Source of the DNA: CAZICM01 sp964537685
GTDB lineage: Bacteria; Myxococcota_A; Polyangia; Polyangiales; Polyangiaceae
Assembly: GCA_964537685.1 (NCBI GenBank)
Contig: CAZICM010000040.1
Span: 1 to 64,000, forward strand
DNA length: 64,000 nt
Direction: 5' to 3'
Part shown: in pieces, positions 17,315 through 25,205 of the stretch
Position numbering within the stretch: the stretch's first letter is position 1
Layout: each line of letters starts with the position of its first letter
The notes under the pieces: model-generated
Told to the model about the DNA's origin: nothing
What the model saw: only the letters and a program-made list of their open reading frames with translations
The model's database searches: none
Made by a program: the position numbers and the translations under genes

Positions 17315-17998
17315 TCAAGCCTGGCCTTCCAAGACCGCAGCATGCAAGGCCGCCGCCCTTTGGGCAACAGCTTCCAGCGAACACTCGCCTTCAGGAATCA
17401 GCCCCCCGATGACAGCGGCACAATTCGCCATAGTCCCCACGGAAGCAGCCGTCTCCAAGGTAATGCCCCCAATCGCGACCAAAGGCAGGCCCGGCCTCAA
17501 ATGATGCAGATGAGAAGACAGCGCGGAAAGCACCTCTAAACCGAGCACCGGATCGGGATTGGCTTTATTGGAAGTCGCAAAGACCGGACCAAGCGCGACA
17601 TAATCGATTGGTTTTTTGAGGGCAGCATCCAACTGGTCGGTATTATGAGCAGACAACCCGATCAACAAATGAGGAACGCGGGAAGGCTCGGCACCCATTT
17701 TGAGAGCGAGGAGGCGAGCGGCTTCTGGGGGAATATCATCCTGGCCCAGATGCACACCATCGCAACGAGCGAGAAGAGCCAAGTCTGGGCGGTCATTGGC
17801 GAAGAGAGGCACACCTGCGCGGGCGCACAAAGGCGCCATTGAACGAAGAAGAGCCAAAGAATAGCCTGCGCCGCCATATTTATCGCGCAACTGAATTGCG
17901 GCGGGCCTAGCGGACAGCACGGCTTCAAAGAAAGGCAAAACGGGCAGAGAGCGCTTTGCGAGGGCGGATGTATCGATAATTGCGTAGAGACCTTGCAT
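17315..17998 (-). CDS. thiE: Thiamine-phosphate synthase
   Basis: 227 residues from the ATG at 17998, the point where ThiE similarity begins (MQGLYAIIDTS); the frame is open further upstream to 18166 without family-like sequence. It joins the thiazole phosphate and HMP pyrophosphate moieties to thiamine phosphate. Visible features: AIQLRDKYGG (pyrophosphate/Mg contacts), LFANDRPDLAL, DGVHLGQDDIP, LIGLSAHN, YVALGPVFAT and LPLVAIGGIT, all in TIM-barrel order. No TPP riboswitch could be recognised upstream. Interestingly the window also holds YjbQ (41964-42377), whose family shows secondary thiamine-phosphate synthase activity. Confidence 0.93.
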   Translation of the reverse strand: MQGLYAIIDTSALAKRSLPVLPFFEAVLSARPAAIQLRDKYGGAGYSLALLRSMAPLCARAGVPLFANDRPDLALLARCDGVHLGQDDIPPEAARLLALKMGAEPSRVPHLLIGLSAHNTDQLDAALKKPIDYVALGPVFATSNKANPDPVLGLEVLSALSSHLHHLRPGLPLVAIGGITLETAASVGTMANCAAVIGGLIPEGECSLEAVAQRAAALHAAVLEGQA

Positions 17999-18152
17999 AG
18001 GGGGATATTTTAGAGAGCGGCTACCGAGGACGTATTGAACGCTAGCACAGCTCTTCCGCGAAGGAGAAAATAAAAAACGCCATGGGTTCAACAATTCCCG
18101 GATAGGAGAAGGCGCATCCATTTTTTTCTTGCACATCGTACGCGGCTGATCG

Positions 18153-18764
18153 ATGATGGTTTGCATGGGCGACGCCGCAAGAAAAATAATTCAACCTGCC
18201 ACCATCGACGATTTGCTCTCCATTCCAGAGGAAAAACGCTGGCACGAGATTGTCAATGGGGAAATAATGGAGCGGGCCTCTCCCGCGCCGGCGCATGGCT
18301 ACATCCAAGTGACCATGAGCGCGAGGCTGCGCAATCCCTTTGGAGGTCCCTCCAACCAAAATGGCACAGGGGGATGGTGGTTTTTTGGCGATACCGAAGT
18401 GGAATTGGATCGCCATCAGATTTACCGTCCCGATTTAATGGCCTACCGGCGAGAGCGGATGCCGATTATGCCTAAAACATGGCCGCTTCGCATTAGGCCG
18501 GATTGGGTATGCGAGATTTTATCGCCGAGCAATTACGCGCACGATACTATATTAAAATTTAGAAACTATCATCTCTATCAGGTGCCGCATTATTGGATTA
18601 TCGATCCGGAGAGACATCTGATGACAGTATACCGGTGGTCGGAATCGGGCTATACGGTGGTGGAGATGGCCGGGCCGGGGGATATTGTCCGGCCGGAGCC
18701 TTTTGGGGTGGTCGAGCTTGTGGTGAGCGAGCTGTTTGGGGATTTGGAGGAGACGGGGGGGTGA
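18153..18764 (+). CDS. Uma2-family (DUF820) putative restriction endonuclease-fold protein
   Basis: 203 residues; ATG codons at 18153, 18156 and 18165 are all possible starts and no clear ribosome binding site decides. The family pattern is good: TIDDLLSIPEEKRWHEIVNGEIMERASPAPAHG, QIYRPDLMAY, RPDWVCEILSPSN, TILKFRNYHLYQVPHYWIIDPE (quoted in parts). The PD-(D/E)xK nuclease core is formed by Asp in RPDLM and Glu in CEILSPS. Uma2 proteins are common and multicopy in some bacteria; their biological role is not established. It is divergent from thiE and followed by a non-coding repeat region. Confidence 0.85.
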   Translation: MMVCMGDAARKIIQPATIDDLLSIPEEKRWHEIVNGEIMERASPAPAHGYIQVTMSARLRNPFGGPSNQNGTGGWWFFGDTEVELDRHQIYRPDLMAYRRERMPIMPKTWPLRIRPDWVCEILSPSNYAHDTILKFRNYHLYQVPHYWIIDPERHLMTVYRWSESGYTVVEMAGPGDIVRPEPFGVVELVVSELFGDLEETGG

Positions 18765-18842
18765 TCAAAAAACTCACTCCCCGCGTTCGATCTCTTTTCC
18801 TCATCCAAGCAGTCCAGTTGCCGCTCCTTTTGCGCCCGATAT

Positions 18843-19043
18843 GGGTTCTGCCCTGCCCAGTTGCTTATCCCATCGCGCTCGCAATCCCATCTAGACGCTC
18901 ACGTTGCCTGTCTTTTTGCGCTTGACTCGGGTTCCGCCCTGCCCGGTTGCCTATCCCATCGCGATTGGAATGCCATCTAGGCGCTCACGTTGCCTGTCTT
19001 TTTGCGCTTGGATTGGGTCCTGCCCTGCCCAGGTGCTTATCCC
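18843..19043. repeat. 86-bp direct tandem repeat (two full copies and part of a third)
   Basis: The 426-bp gap between the Uma2 gene and the next gene holds a tandem repeat with an exact 86-bp period. Copy 1 begins GGGTTCTGCCCTGCCCAG at 18843, copy 2 GGGTTCCGCCCTGCCCGG at 18929, and copy 3 GGGTCCTGCCCTGCCCAG at 19015, losing similarity after about 29 bp. Shared internal blocks are CTCACGTTGCCTGTC, TTTTTGCGCTTG and TTATCCCATCGCG (CTATCCCATCGCG in copy 2). A degenerate tail of a preceding copy is visible at about 18810-18842. The period is not a multiple of three, so it does not encode a protein repeat. The rest of the gap shows nothing recognisable. Confidence 0.85.
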
Positions 19044-19190
19044 TTCATGATTTCCAAGCCGCTTGGATGCCCAGTGATGCGTCTATAGGACCTTGGATGG
19101 CCAACTGGGCAGTGGAGAACCTTAGAACAAACAAAACCGGCCTCAATTTTTTCCTTGCAAAGACCGCCACCACCCATTATACGCCTGAAT

Positions 19191-19898
19191 ATGAGCGATA
19201 ATTACATCGATTACCTCGAAGTTGACGAATACGGAACCCACTTTCTCAGCACAGCCGCCTCGCTGGTTGGAGCTTCTCCTCTGGTGAATGTGCAAGTGCT
19301 GCTCGATCTCGTGCAGGCCAAAACCAATGCGGTCAATGCCGAGCTGGAAAAAGCAGGTATTCAGCGGAGCGCCCTGCGAAAAGGCAGTTCCAATATCCAA
19401 ACGGCCGCGGATGATGCCAAGGCCGAAATCAATAGGTTTTGGAGCTATCTTCAATCCCTCGATCCGGGGACGCCCGCCGATGTGGACGCGTTTTTCAAAG
19501 GCGGCAAGCAGGGCTCGCTCGCAGGTTTGAAACCCGCCGATATCAAGGGGAAATTGATTGAGGTGCTGACCGGTTTTGGCGCCGATATCAATAAGAATTT
19601 GCCCGATGGGGCCAAGTGGCAGACCAGGCTCGCCACAGCCCGGGATGCGCTTTCCGGGTTGAATGCGGGGGCGGTCCGAAGTGCGTCCATTGCGGCAACC
19701 GCCGAGCTCAAGAATGCCCGCGAGGACTTTTTGACAGCCTATAATGGCGTGGCCAAACGGGTGGTGCTGGGGTTGTTGATTCTCCTCGGGCGCAAGGAGG
19801 AGTATGCGCACTTCTTTAAGGATTTGCAGGTGAATGAGGCGGGGGCAAAGACGAAGGAGGAGACGCCAAGCGAAAATGAAAAGATGGGAGAGGGTTAG
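19191..19898 (+). CDS. Unknown helical protein
   Basis: 235 residues from the ATG at 19191; an alternative start 12 codons upstream lacks support. The sequence is almost entirely amphipathic helix, with Ala-rich segments (NVQVLLDLVQAKTNAVNAEL, AADDAKAEINRFWSYLQ) and a short hydrophobic stretch (VVLGLLILLGR) about 40 residues before the charged C-terminus. It looks like a soluble four-helix-bundle protein. I recognise no family. It sits alone after the tandem repeat, 68 bp before the next plus-strand gene. Confidence 0.6.
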   Translation: MSDNYIDYLEVDEYGTHFLSTAASLVGASPLVNVQVLLDLVQAKTNAVNAELEKAGIQRSALRKGSSNIQTAADDAKAEINRFWSYLQSLDPGTPADVDAFFKGGKQGSLAGLKPADIKGKLIEVLTGFGADINKNLPDGAKWQTRLATARDALSGLNAGAVRSASIAATAELKNAREDFLTAYNGVAKRVVLGLLILLGRKEEYAHFFKDLQVNEAGAKTKEETPSENEKMGEG

Positions 19899-19928
19899 AC
19901 GCATGATGAACCGGCCTCATAAAATCCC

Positions 19929-19958
19929 TTGACATCCCCGCCCCACCCAGCCTATCTC
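19929..19958 (+). promoter_or_regulatory. Candidate sigma70-type promoter
   Basis: A perfect -35 hexamer TTGACA (19929-19934) is followed after 18 bp by TATCTC (19953-19958), a poor -10. Transcription would start only a few bases before the ATG at 19967, so a leaderless or near-leaderless mRNA is implied if it is real. Confidence 0.25.
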
Positions 19959-19966
19959 CTCTTCCC

Positions 19967-21268
19967 ATGAACCCCCGCGTTGTGATTTCAGCCCTGGCCG
20001 GCTTGTTCGCCGCCGCGCTTTCCGCTCAAGTTGCCTTCGCCCAGGCTCCCTCAGCCCCAGCTCAAAACCCAAATGCGCCCGACCCCAAGGCCGCCGAGCC
20101 TGCTGCTCTGCCGCCCGCCGAGGCTATGCTGTGGATTATTGCTCCTCATCCGCGCGAGCCTTGGACCATCCGTATCGATAATATAGGTTCCAAGCCGATT
20201 CGCGTCCCCGCAGATGCTAGGCTCCTTAAATTTACCGCCGATCTTCCAGAGTTCGGTCCCGCTCCTGTCGAGCCGGAAGATGACCCGGCTTCCAAAAAAC
20301 CTAAGCCCAAAAAGCCTAAGCCCAAGCCTAAGAAACCGGTGGTGTGTGATGCCCCTGCCAGTCTAAAACCTCAAGGCTTTCCCGAAGACCGCGCTCTGCT
20401 TCTCGCTCCGGGGGAATCTTATATCGATACCTTTGACCCTTATCTATTGTGTTTTGCTAAAAATGCCTCCGCTTTAAGCGGCGCCGTAACCCTAAAGCCT
20501 CAGTTGGGCTTTCCCCCGCCCAAGGCGAAGCCTGCGTTTGGAAAGAAAAAGGCGAAGCCCGAGCCGCCAAAGGGGCCCTTTGCCGTCGAGGGAACCGACT
20601 TTCCCGCAACGGTCGCGCCTGTGTATGAGCTCTTTGCCCCCACCATGGTCTTGAGTTATGGCTTGCCTCCGGCTCCAGCCGAATCAAAAGAGCAGTCCGC
20701 AGAGAAAGCGCCGGATAAATCCGATGAAAAGACGGCCGAGCGCCCTCCGATTGTGGATCAAAATGCGCCCCGTTTGGAGATTTCGGGAAGCGAATTCGTG
20801 GATGCCGGGGCGGAGCGCAATGCGTCGATTACGGTGATTGCAAAGAATGCGGGGCATCGGCCCATGTTGGCGGTGCTTAGACCGAGAATGCTTTCCTTCC
20901 GAATCGATAAACCAGATGGGACGGGAGCTATGTGCGGGCCGGATGCTTCGCCCAGGGGAATGCCCAGGGATAGTTATAAGAATTATAAGCCGGGGGAGAC
21001 GGTGTCTTTTTCGGTTTTATTGGGAGAGGTATGTCCCAGGGGGACGTTTGCCAGGCCGGGAATTTATAAGATTTTACCGGCCTTGCATGCGGAGCAGACA
21101 GGAGCCGAGCATGGGATTACAGCCTATACAGCGGTGGTGGATGCCCCCAAGCCAACAATTGTGAGGATCAAGGAAGGGACGCTGCCTTTTCATAAAGAGG
21201 CGCCGAAGGCGGTGCCAACGCCCAAGCAGACCCTTGAACATGAAGAGGAAAAAGCGGAAGCTAAATAA
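19967..21268 (+). CDS. Unknown exported protein with Lys/Pro linker
   Basis: 433 residues. A classical signal peptide (VVISALAGLFAAALSAQVAFA) with cleavage predicted after AFA near residue 25. The mature protein has beta-rich sections on either side of two Lys/Pro-rich linkers, one near residues 107-125 and another near 185-200, and a Ser/Lys/Glu linker around 240-260. Phrases such as WTIRIDNIGSKPIRVPADAR and SITVIAKNAGHRPMLAVL look like immunoglobulin-like or transglutaminase-associated domains that handle 'relative value' expansions, but I cannot assign a family. It is likely periplasmic. It is convergent with the carboxyltransferase gene, one base between stops. Confidence 0.65.
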   Translation: MNPRVVISALAGLFAAALSAQVAFAQAPSAPAQNPNAPDPKAAEPAALPPAEAMLWIIAPHPREPWTIRIDNIGSKPIRVPADARLLKFTADLPEFGPAPVEPEDDPASKKPKPKKPKPKPKKPVVCDAPASLKPQGFPEDRALLLAPGESYIDTFDPYLLCFAKNASALSGAVTLKPQLGFPPPKAKPAFGKKKAKPEPPKGPFAVEGTDFPATVAPVYELFAPTMVLSYGLPPAPAESKEQSAEKAPDKSDEKTAERPPIVDQNAPRLEISGSEFVDAGAERNASITVIAKNAGHRPMLAVLRPRMLSFRIDKPDGTGAMCGPDASPRGMPRDSYKNYKPGETVSFSVLLGEVCPRGTFARPGIYKILPALHAEQTGAEHGITAYTAVVDAPKPTIVRIKEGTLPFHKEAPKAVPTPKQTLEHEEEKAEAK

Positions 21269-21269
21269 C

Positions 21270-22838
21270 TTATACGGGAATGATACCTCGCTTGCGCGCG
21301 GGCCGCTCCAGCTTCTTATGCCGCGCAAGCTCCAATCCCCAGGCAATGGCCTTTCGGGTATCCCGGGGATCGATAACATCATCGATTAAACCCCAGCCCG
21401 CGACTTTCATTACATCGATATTCTTTTGGAGTTGATCCACTAGCATTTGTTTGACTTCAGGCGGTGGCGGGGTATCCCCAAAGAGCTTGCGCGCCGCGAT
21501 ACCAATCATTCCTTCGGGCCCCATCACGCTAATTTCCGCCGTCGGCCAGCCTACGATTAAATCGGGTTCATAAGCCCGGCCGCACATCACAAAATAGCCC
21601 GCTCCATAGGCTTTGCGAACAACAACCGTTACCTTGGGCACCGTGGCCGCGCTCATGACATGCAGCATTTTTGCGCCATGCCGTATAATGCCTTCGTGTT
21701 CTACCTTGGAGCCGATCATAAAACCGGGCACGTCTTGCAGGAAAACCAGCGGAATATTAAAGGCATCGCATATCTGTATAAAGCGGGCGGCCTTATCCGC
21801 CGAATCGACATCGAGGATACCGCCCATATGGTTGGGCTGATTGGCCACGATACCTACAGAGCGGCCTCCAATGCGGGCCAGGCAGGTGATGATGGATTTG
21901 GCCCACTTGGGTTTGATATCGAATATTTCGCCATGATCGGCGATGGCGGCGATGAGTTTATACATATCATAGGCTTTGCGGGGATTTTCAGGGAGCAAAT
22001 CCAATAAAGACTCTTCGCGCCTGTCAATCGGATCGGTATTGGGCAAGATCGGCGGGTCTTCTTCGCAATTGGAGGGGAAAAACGATAGATATCGCTTGAT
22101 GGATGTTATGCATTCGGCGTCGCTGGGGACTTCGAGATCGCCCACGCCGCTTTTGGTGGCATGCACTTTGGAGCCGCCTAAATCTTGTTCGGCGATATCT
22201 TCGCCCGTCATGGCTTTGACCAGCGGGGGGCCGCCCAAGGCCATGGACCCTATGTTTTTAACCATGGGTACAAAGTCGGCGAGTCCGGGAATATAGGCCG
22301 TGCCCGCTGCGCCGGGGCCCACCATGGCGGCGACTTGGGGAACAACGCCGCTCATATGTACTTGTTCGCGAAAGAGATGACCCGAGCCCGCAAAGAGCGA
22401 AATCATATCGGGATGGCTAGAGCCTGGGTCAATGCGCGCGCCCGCCGAGTCGATAAACCAGACCATGGGCCAGCGCCCGCGAAGCGCCATTTGCCTCATT
22501 CGGGTGACTTTCTCTTCGCCTGTGTGGCCAATGCTTCCTCCTTTGACGGTAAAGTCATACGAAGCCGCGCAGACCATTCGCCCGTCTACCTTGCCAAATC
22601 CACAGACCACGGCATCCGCGGGAGGCCGGTCTTTCCCTTCACCACCGGCCGATAGGCCCATCTGCGTGCCATGCATACCCACTTCAAAGTAGACGCCATC
22701 GTCGAAGAACCCGCTCAGCCTTTCGCGGGCGGTCATTTTTCCGCGGGCATGCTGTTTGGCGACTTTTTCGGGGCCGCCCATTTGCCGGACCTCCGCCTGC
22801 CTCGCCTCTAAATCCTTAATCAATTCTCGCATATTCAT
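21270..22838 (-). CDS. Acyl-CoA carboxylase carboxyltransferase (beta) subunit
   Basis: 522 residues; the start at 22838 follows GGAGGAG at 9 nt. The crotonase-like carboxyltransferase fold is complete in both halves: GKMTARERL, SYDFTVKGGSIG, VWFIDSAGARIDPG, GPGAAGTAYIPGLADF (N-half) and VGIVANQPNHMGGILDVDSADKAARFI, PLVFLQDVPGFMIG, RKAYGAGYFVMCG (C-half; quoted in parts). It transfers CO2 from biotin to an acyl-CoA such as propionyl- or methylcrotonyl-CoA, or the reverse in decarboxylases. No biotin carboxylase or biotin carrier gene is in the window. It is the last gene of the MarR-BKACE-hydratase operon, 17 nt after the hydratase. Confidence 0.92.
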   Translation of the reverse strand: MNMRELIKDLEARQAEVRQMGGPEKVAKQHARGKMTARERLSGFFDDGVYFEVGMHGTQMGLSAGGEGKDRPPADAVVCGFGKVDGRMVCAASYDFTVKGGSIGHTGEEKVTRMRQMALRGRWPMVWFIDSAGARIDPGSSHPDMISLFAGSGHLFREQVHMSGVVPQVAAMVGPGAAGTAYIPGLADFVPMVKNIGSMALGGPPLVKAMTGEDIAEQDLGGSKVHATKSGVGDLEVPSDAECITSIKRYLSFFPSNCEEDPPILPNTDPIDRREESLLDLLPENPRKAYDMYKLIAAIADHGEIFDIKPKWAKSIITCLARIGGRSVGIVANQPNHMGGILDVDSADKAARFIQICDAFNIPLVFLQDVPGFMIGSKVEHEGIIRHGAKMLHVMSAATVPKVTVVVRKAYGAGYFVMCGRAYEPDLIVGWPTAEISVMGPEGMIGIAARKLFGDTPPPPEVKQMLVDQLQKNIDVMKVAGWGLIDDVIDPRDTRKAIAWGLELARHKKLERPARKRGIIPV

Positions 22839-22855
22839 AACGAAACACTCCTCCC

Positions 22856-23644
22856 TTATTTCCCTGTCCAACGCGGCGGACGTTTTTCCATAAAGGCCAT
22901 CAGGCCCTCGCGGGCATCGTCGGTGGCCAGGCATACACCCAATCGTTTGCGCAAGAGCGGCAGGGCGGACTCCAAGTCCAAATCGTCCTGAGCCGCAAAG
23001 GCTTCAAGCCCGAGCCGAACGGTAATGGGGCTTTTTGATCGAATTGCATCGGCCATTTTTGTAATTTCTTTATCGAGTTCCTCGGGGGCCACGGCCCGAT
23101 TGATTAAGCCTATGCGCTGGGCTTCTTCCGCTTCCATGCGCTCGCCGAAGAGCATCATTTCAAGAAGGCGGCGCCTGGGCATAATGCGCTGAAGAACGGC
23201 CATAATCATCATGGGGAAGAGGCCCACGTTGATTTCTGGAGTTCCGAGTTTGGCTGCTTTTTGAGCGATGGCGAAATGGCAAGCCGCGACGAGGCCCAGC
23301 CCTCCGCCCATGGCATGGCCATTGACGCGCGCAATGATGGGTTTGGGAGAGCTCATCATGGCCAGCAAGAGATCGGCATAATCGCCCCGGACGGGTCTCT
23401 CTTCTCCGCCTGCCGCGCCGCCTGCCATCTGCGCGAAATCGCCGCCCGCACAGAAGGCATCGCCGGCGCCCGTAAGCACAATAACGCGCACATCCTGGTC
23501 ATCCGAGGCACCGGCCAGCGCATAAAGCAGCTCATTGACCATGACCGGGCCAATGGCATTTTTCCGCGCGGGATTATTGAGCGTAATGGTTTGAACACCA
23601 TCCGTTTTTGAAAGGAGCAAATACGAATAAGGTGCGCTGCTCAT
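22856..23644 (-). CDS. Enoyl-CoA hydratase/isomerase family protein
   Basis: 262 residues from the ATG at 23644, which overlaps the stop of the BKACE gene by 4 bp (ATGA). Crotonase features: PARKNAIGPVMVNEL, the oxyanion-hole segment DAFCAGGDFAQM and the second oxyanion glycine region HAMGGGLGLVAACHFAIA, then GTPEINVGLFPMM, which carries the Glu corresponding to a catalytic acid. The C-terminal KRPPRWTGK is typical of hydratases that act on short or medium acyl-CoAs. Its place between a beta-keto acid cleavage enzyme and a carboxyltransferase suggests one branched-chain or aromatic-acid degradation route. Confidence 0.9.
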   Translation of the reverse strand: MSSAPYSYLLLSKTDGVQTITLNNPARKNAIGPVMVNELLYALAGASDDQDVRVIVLTGAGDAFCAGGDFAQMAGGAAGGEERPVRGDYADLLLAMMSSPKPIIARVNGHAMGGGLGLVAACHFAIAQKAAKLGTPEINVGLFPMMIMAVLQRIMPRRRLLEMMLFGERMEAEEAQRIGLINRAVAPEELDKEITKMADAIRSKSPITVRLGLEAFAAQDDLDLESALPLLRKRLGVCLATDDAREGLMAFMEKRPPRWTGK

Positions 23645-24558
23645 GGAGTTGTATCCTCTCTGAGCGAGAGAATTTTCCGGGCTTCTTCCACAGTGGCGGG
23701 CCTTCGGCCCACATCGCGGCATAGCCTGACGGCGACCTCGACCAATTCGCCATTGCTCTTGGCCATTTCTCCATTGGGCAAATACAGATGATCTTCGAGG
23801 CCGCAGCGGATATTGCCGCCTAAAACAAGGGCCGCGGCGAGCATTCTCCATTGTCCGTGGCTGATGCCGATGACTTCCCATTCTGATCCGGCCGGCATAA
23901 TTTTGGTTTGCAATTGAAGGGATTCGATATGGCCCGGAATACCACCGAGTACATTGACAATAAAAGAGAATTGGAGCGGCGCCTTGAGGACGCCCATATC
24001 GATTAAAGGCCAGATGCCTTGGGTATGGCCGCTATCAAAGCATTCGAGCTCGGGCTTAATCTGAGCCTCGTTCATGGTTTTAAGCAGCGTGATGATTTTC
24101 GAATAGGTATTGGGAAAGACCATATCGAAATCAAAAGCCTTACGGGCGCGGGAGTATTTTGAATAATTCATCGTGCCCATATTGAGCGCGCCGATTTCCG
24201 GGCGGCTTTCTTTTAAATAGGTGCACTGATCGCTCACATCCTCCAAAATGGTGCCCGTGGAGAAATTCAATAGAATGGGGCACCTATTCCGCACTTCTTC
24301 TTTGATTTTAGCGAAGGTTGCAGGCGAAAACGTGGGCGCTCCATCGTCGGTGCGCGCGTGAATATGCACAACAGAGGCGCCCGCGTCATAAGCCCGCTTG
24401 CATTCATCGGCAATTTCAACGGGTGTGTAAGGAATTGAAGGGCATTGCCTGCGATTGGCCAATACACCTGTGATGGCGCATGTGACAACACACACATCTG
24501 GATCGCGAGAGGCATTGGGAAGTTTGGGTTCACCTGTGAAACTCGGCTTTTCTTTCAT
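23641..24558 (-). CDS. Beta-keto acid cleavage enzyme (BKACE, DUF849; kce-like)
   Basis: 305 residues. BKACE family proteins condense a beta-keto acid with acetyl-CoA and split it to acetoacetate and a new acyl-CoA; the founding member cleaves 3-keto-5-aminohexanoate in lysine fermentation. Signatures seen: VVTCAITGV, IPYTPVEIADECKRAYDAGASVVHIHAR (in parts), with the HxH zinc pair in VVHIHARTDD, ECFDSGHTQG and IRCGLEDHLYLPNGEMAKSN. The Ser/Asp residues that set substrate class cannot be judged safely by eye. Both ends overlap neighbours by 4 bp, so it is tightly coupled to the regulator upstream and hydratase downstream. Confidence 0.9.
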   Translation of the reverse strand: MKEKPSFTGEPKLPNASRDPDVCVVTCAITGVLANRRQCPSIPYTPVEIADECKRAYDAGASVVHIHARTDDGAPTFSPATFAKIKEEVRNRCPILLNFSTGTILEDVSDQCTYLKESRPEIGALNMGTMNYSKYSRARKAFDFDMVFPNTYSKIITLLKTMNEAQIKPELECFDSGHTQGIWPLIDMGVLKAPLQFSFIVNVLGGIPGHIESLQLQTKIMPAGSEWEVIGISHGQWRMLAAALVLGGNIRCGLEDHLYLPNGEMAKSNGELVEVAVRLCRDVGRRPATVEEARKILSLREDTTP

Positions 24559-25112
24559 GATTCCTCATTACCTTCATTGAAACCAGATCCCGGATCGCCC
24601 GTACCGGATGGTTCAGGCGATAAACCGAGGCTCTGGGATTGTTGCGATACCAATTGGCGGACACGTTTTTGAAGCTTGGTCAAAATGCGCAAAAGCTCGC
24701 GCAAATCGGCCTGGGACAGGTCAATCAGCGCATTTCTAAAAATCTCCATGGGCTCGACTTGGATATAGCGGGCGAGGCGGGCGCCTTTTTCGGTGAGGCG
24801 TATAAAAATAACCCGCCGATCGGTCGTCGAGCGTTCCCGGCGCACATATCCTTCGCGTTCCATTCGATCGATAATGCCGGTCACTGTACTGTTTTGGGCG
24901 CGGATGCGTTCCGACAGCGATGAAAAGGATAAATCGCCGAAGGATTCAAGCAGTTTTAACACCGTAAGCTGAGGCCCGGTCAGCCCAAATTGGCTGGCCA
25001 TTCCTTTCGTGAGCCTTCGCGATTCGGTGTAGAGATAAATGATGGTCTCGACAATCGCGTCGACCTCGGATTTCGCTTCGGGAGGGAGCTCGGTAGCCAA
25101 GATAGTTCGCAT
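24555..25112 (-). CDS. MarR-family transcriptional regulator
   Basis: 185 residues. Winged helix-turn-helix: LTGPQLTVLKLLESFGDLSFSSLSERI, recognition helix QNSTVTGIIDRMEREGYV and wing RERSTTDRRVIFIRLTEKG (quoted in parts). The C-terminal ~25 residues are Ser/Gly/Glu-rich and poorly conserved. It is the first gene of the operon and overlaps the BKACE gene by ATGA. MarR proteins commonly repress their own operon and release DNA on binding a small acid or CoA ester. A 12-bp perfect palindrome overlaps the likely -10 and the annotated ATG. If the promoter below is real, translation may begin at an internal codon rather than at 25112. Confidence 0.9.
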   Translation of the reverse strand: MRTILATELPPEAKSEVDAIVETIIYLYTESRRLTKGMASQFGLTGPQLTVLKLLESFGDLSFSSLSERIRAQNSTVTGIIDRMEREGYVRRERSTTDRRVIFIRLTEKGARLARYIQVEPMEIFRNALIDLSQADLRELLRILTKLQKRVRQLVSQQSQSLGLSPEPSGTGDPGSGFNEGNEES

Positions 25113-25143
25113 GCGAAATATTCGTTTGATGGCTCGGTGTCAA
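25106..25143 (-). promoter_or_regulatory. Candidate promoter with overlapping palindromic operator for the MarR operon
   Basis: On the minus strand TTGACA (complement of 25138-25143) is followed after exactly 17 bp by TATTTC (complement of 25115-25120). The palindrome TTCGCATGCGAA (25106-25117) overlaps this -10 and the predicted start point, the usual place for an autoregulatory MarR operator. A half-similar TTCG lies at 25121-25124. Confidence 0.45.
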
Positions 25144-25205
25144 GCGGACTTGTCCACGATCATCCCTCTTGTTCTTCGAGCAGACCCCTGAGAAACTAGG
25201 CTGCC

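Noticed and set aside
17999..18152. TPP riboswitch upstream of thiE
   Set aside because: No CUGAGA or other conserved thi-box core could be found in the region.
18843..19043. CRISPR-like array
   Set aside because: The repeats are 86 bp, directly adjacent and without unique spacers; no Cas gene nearby.
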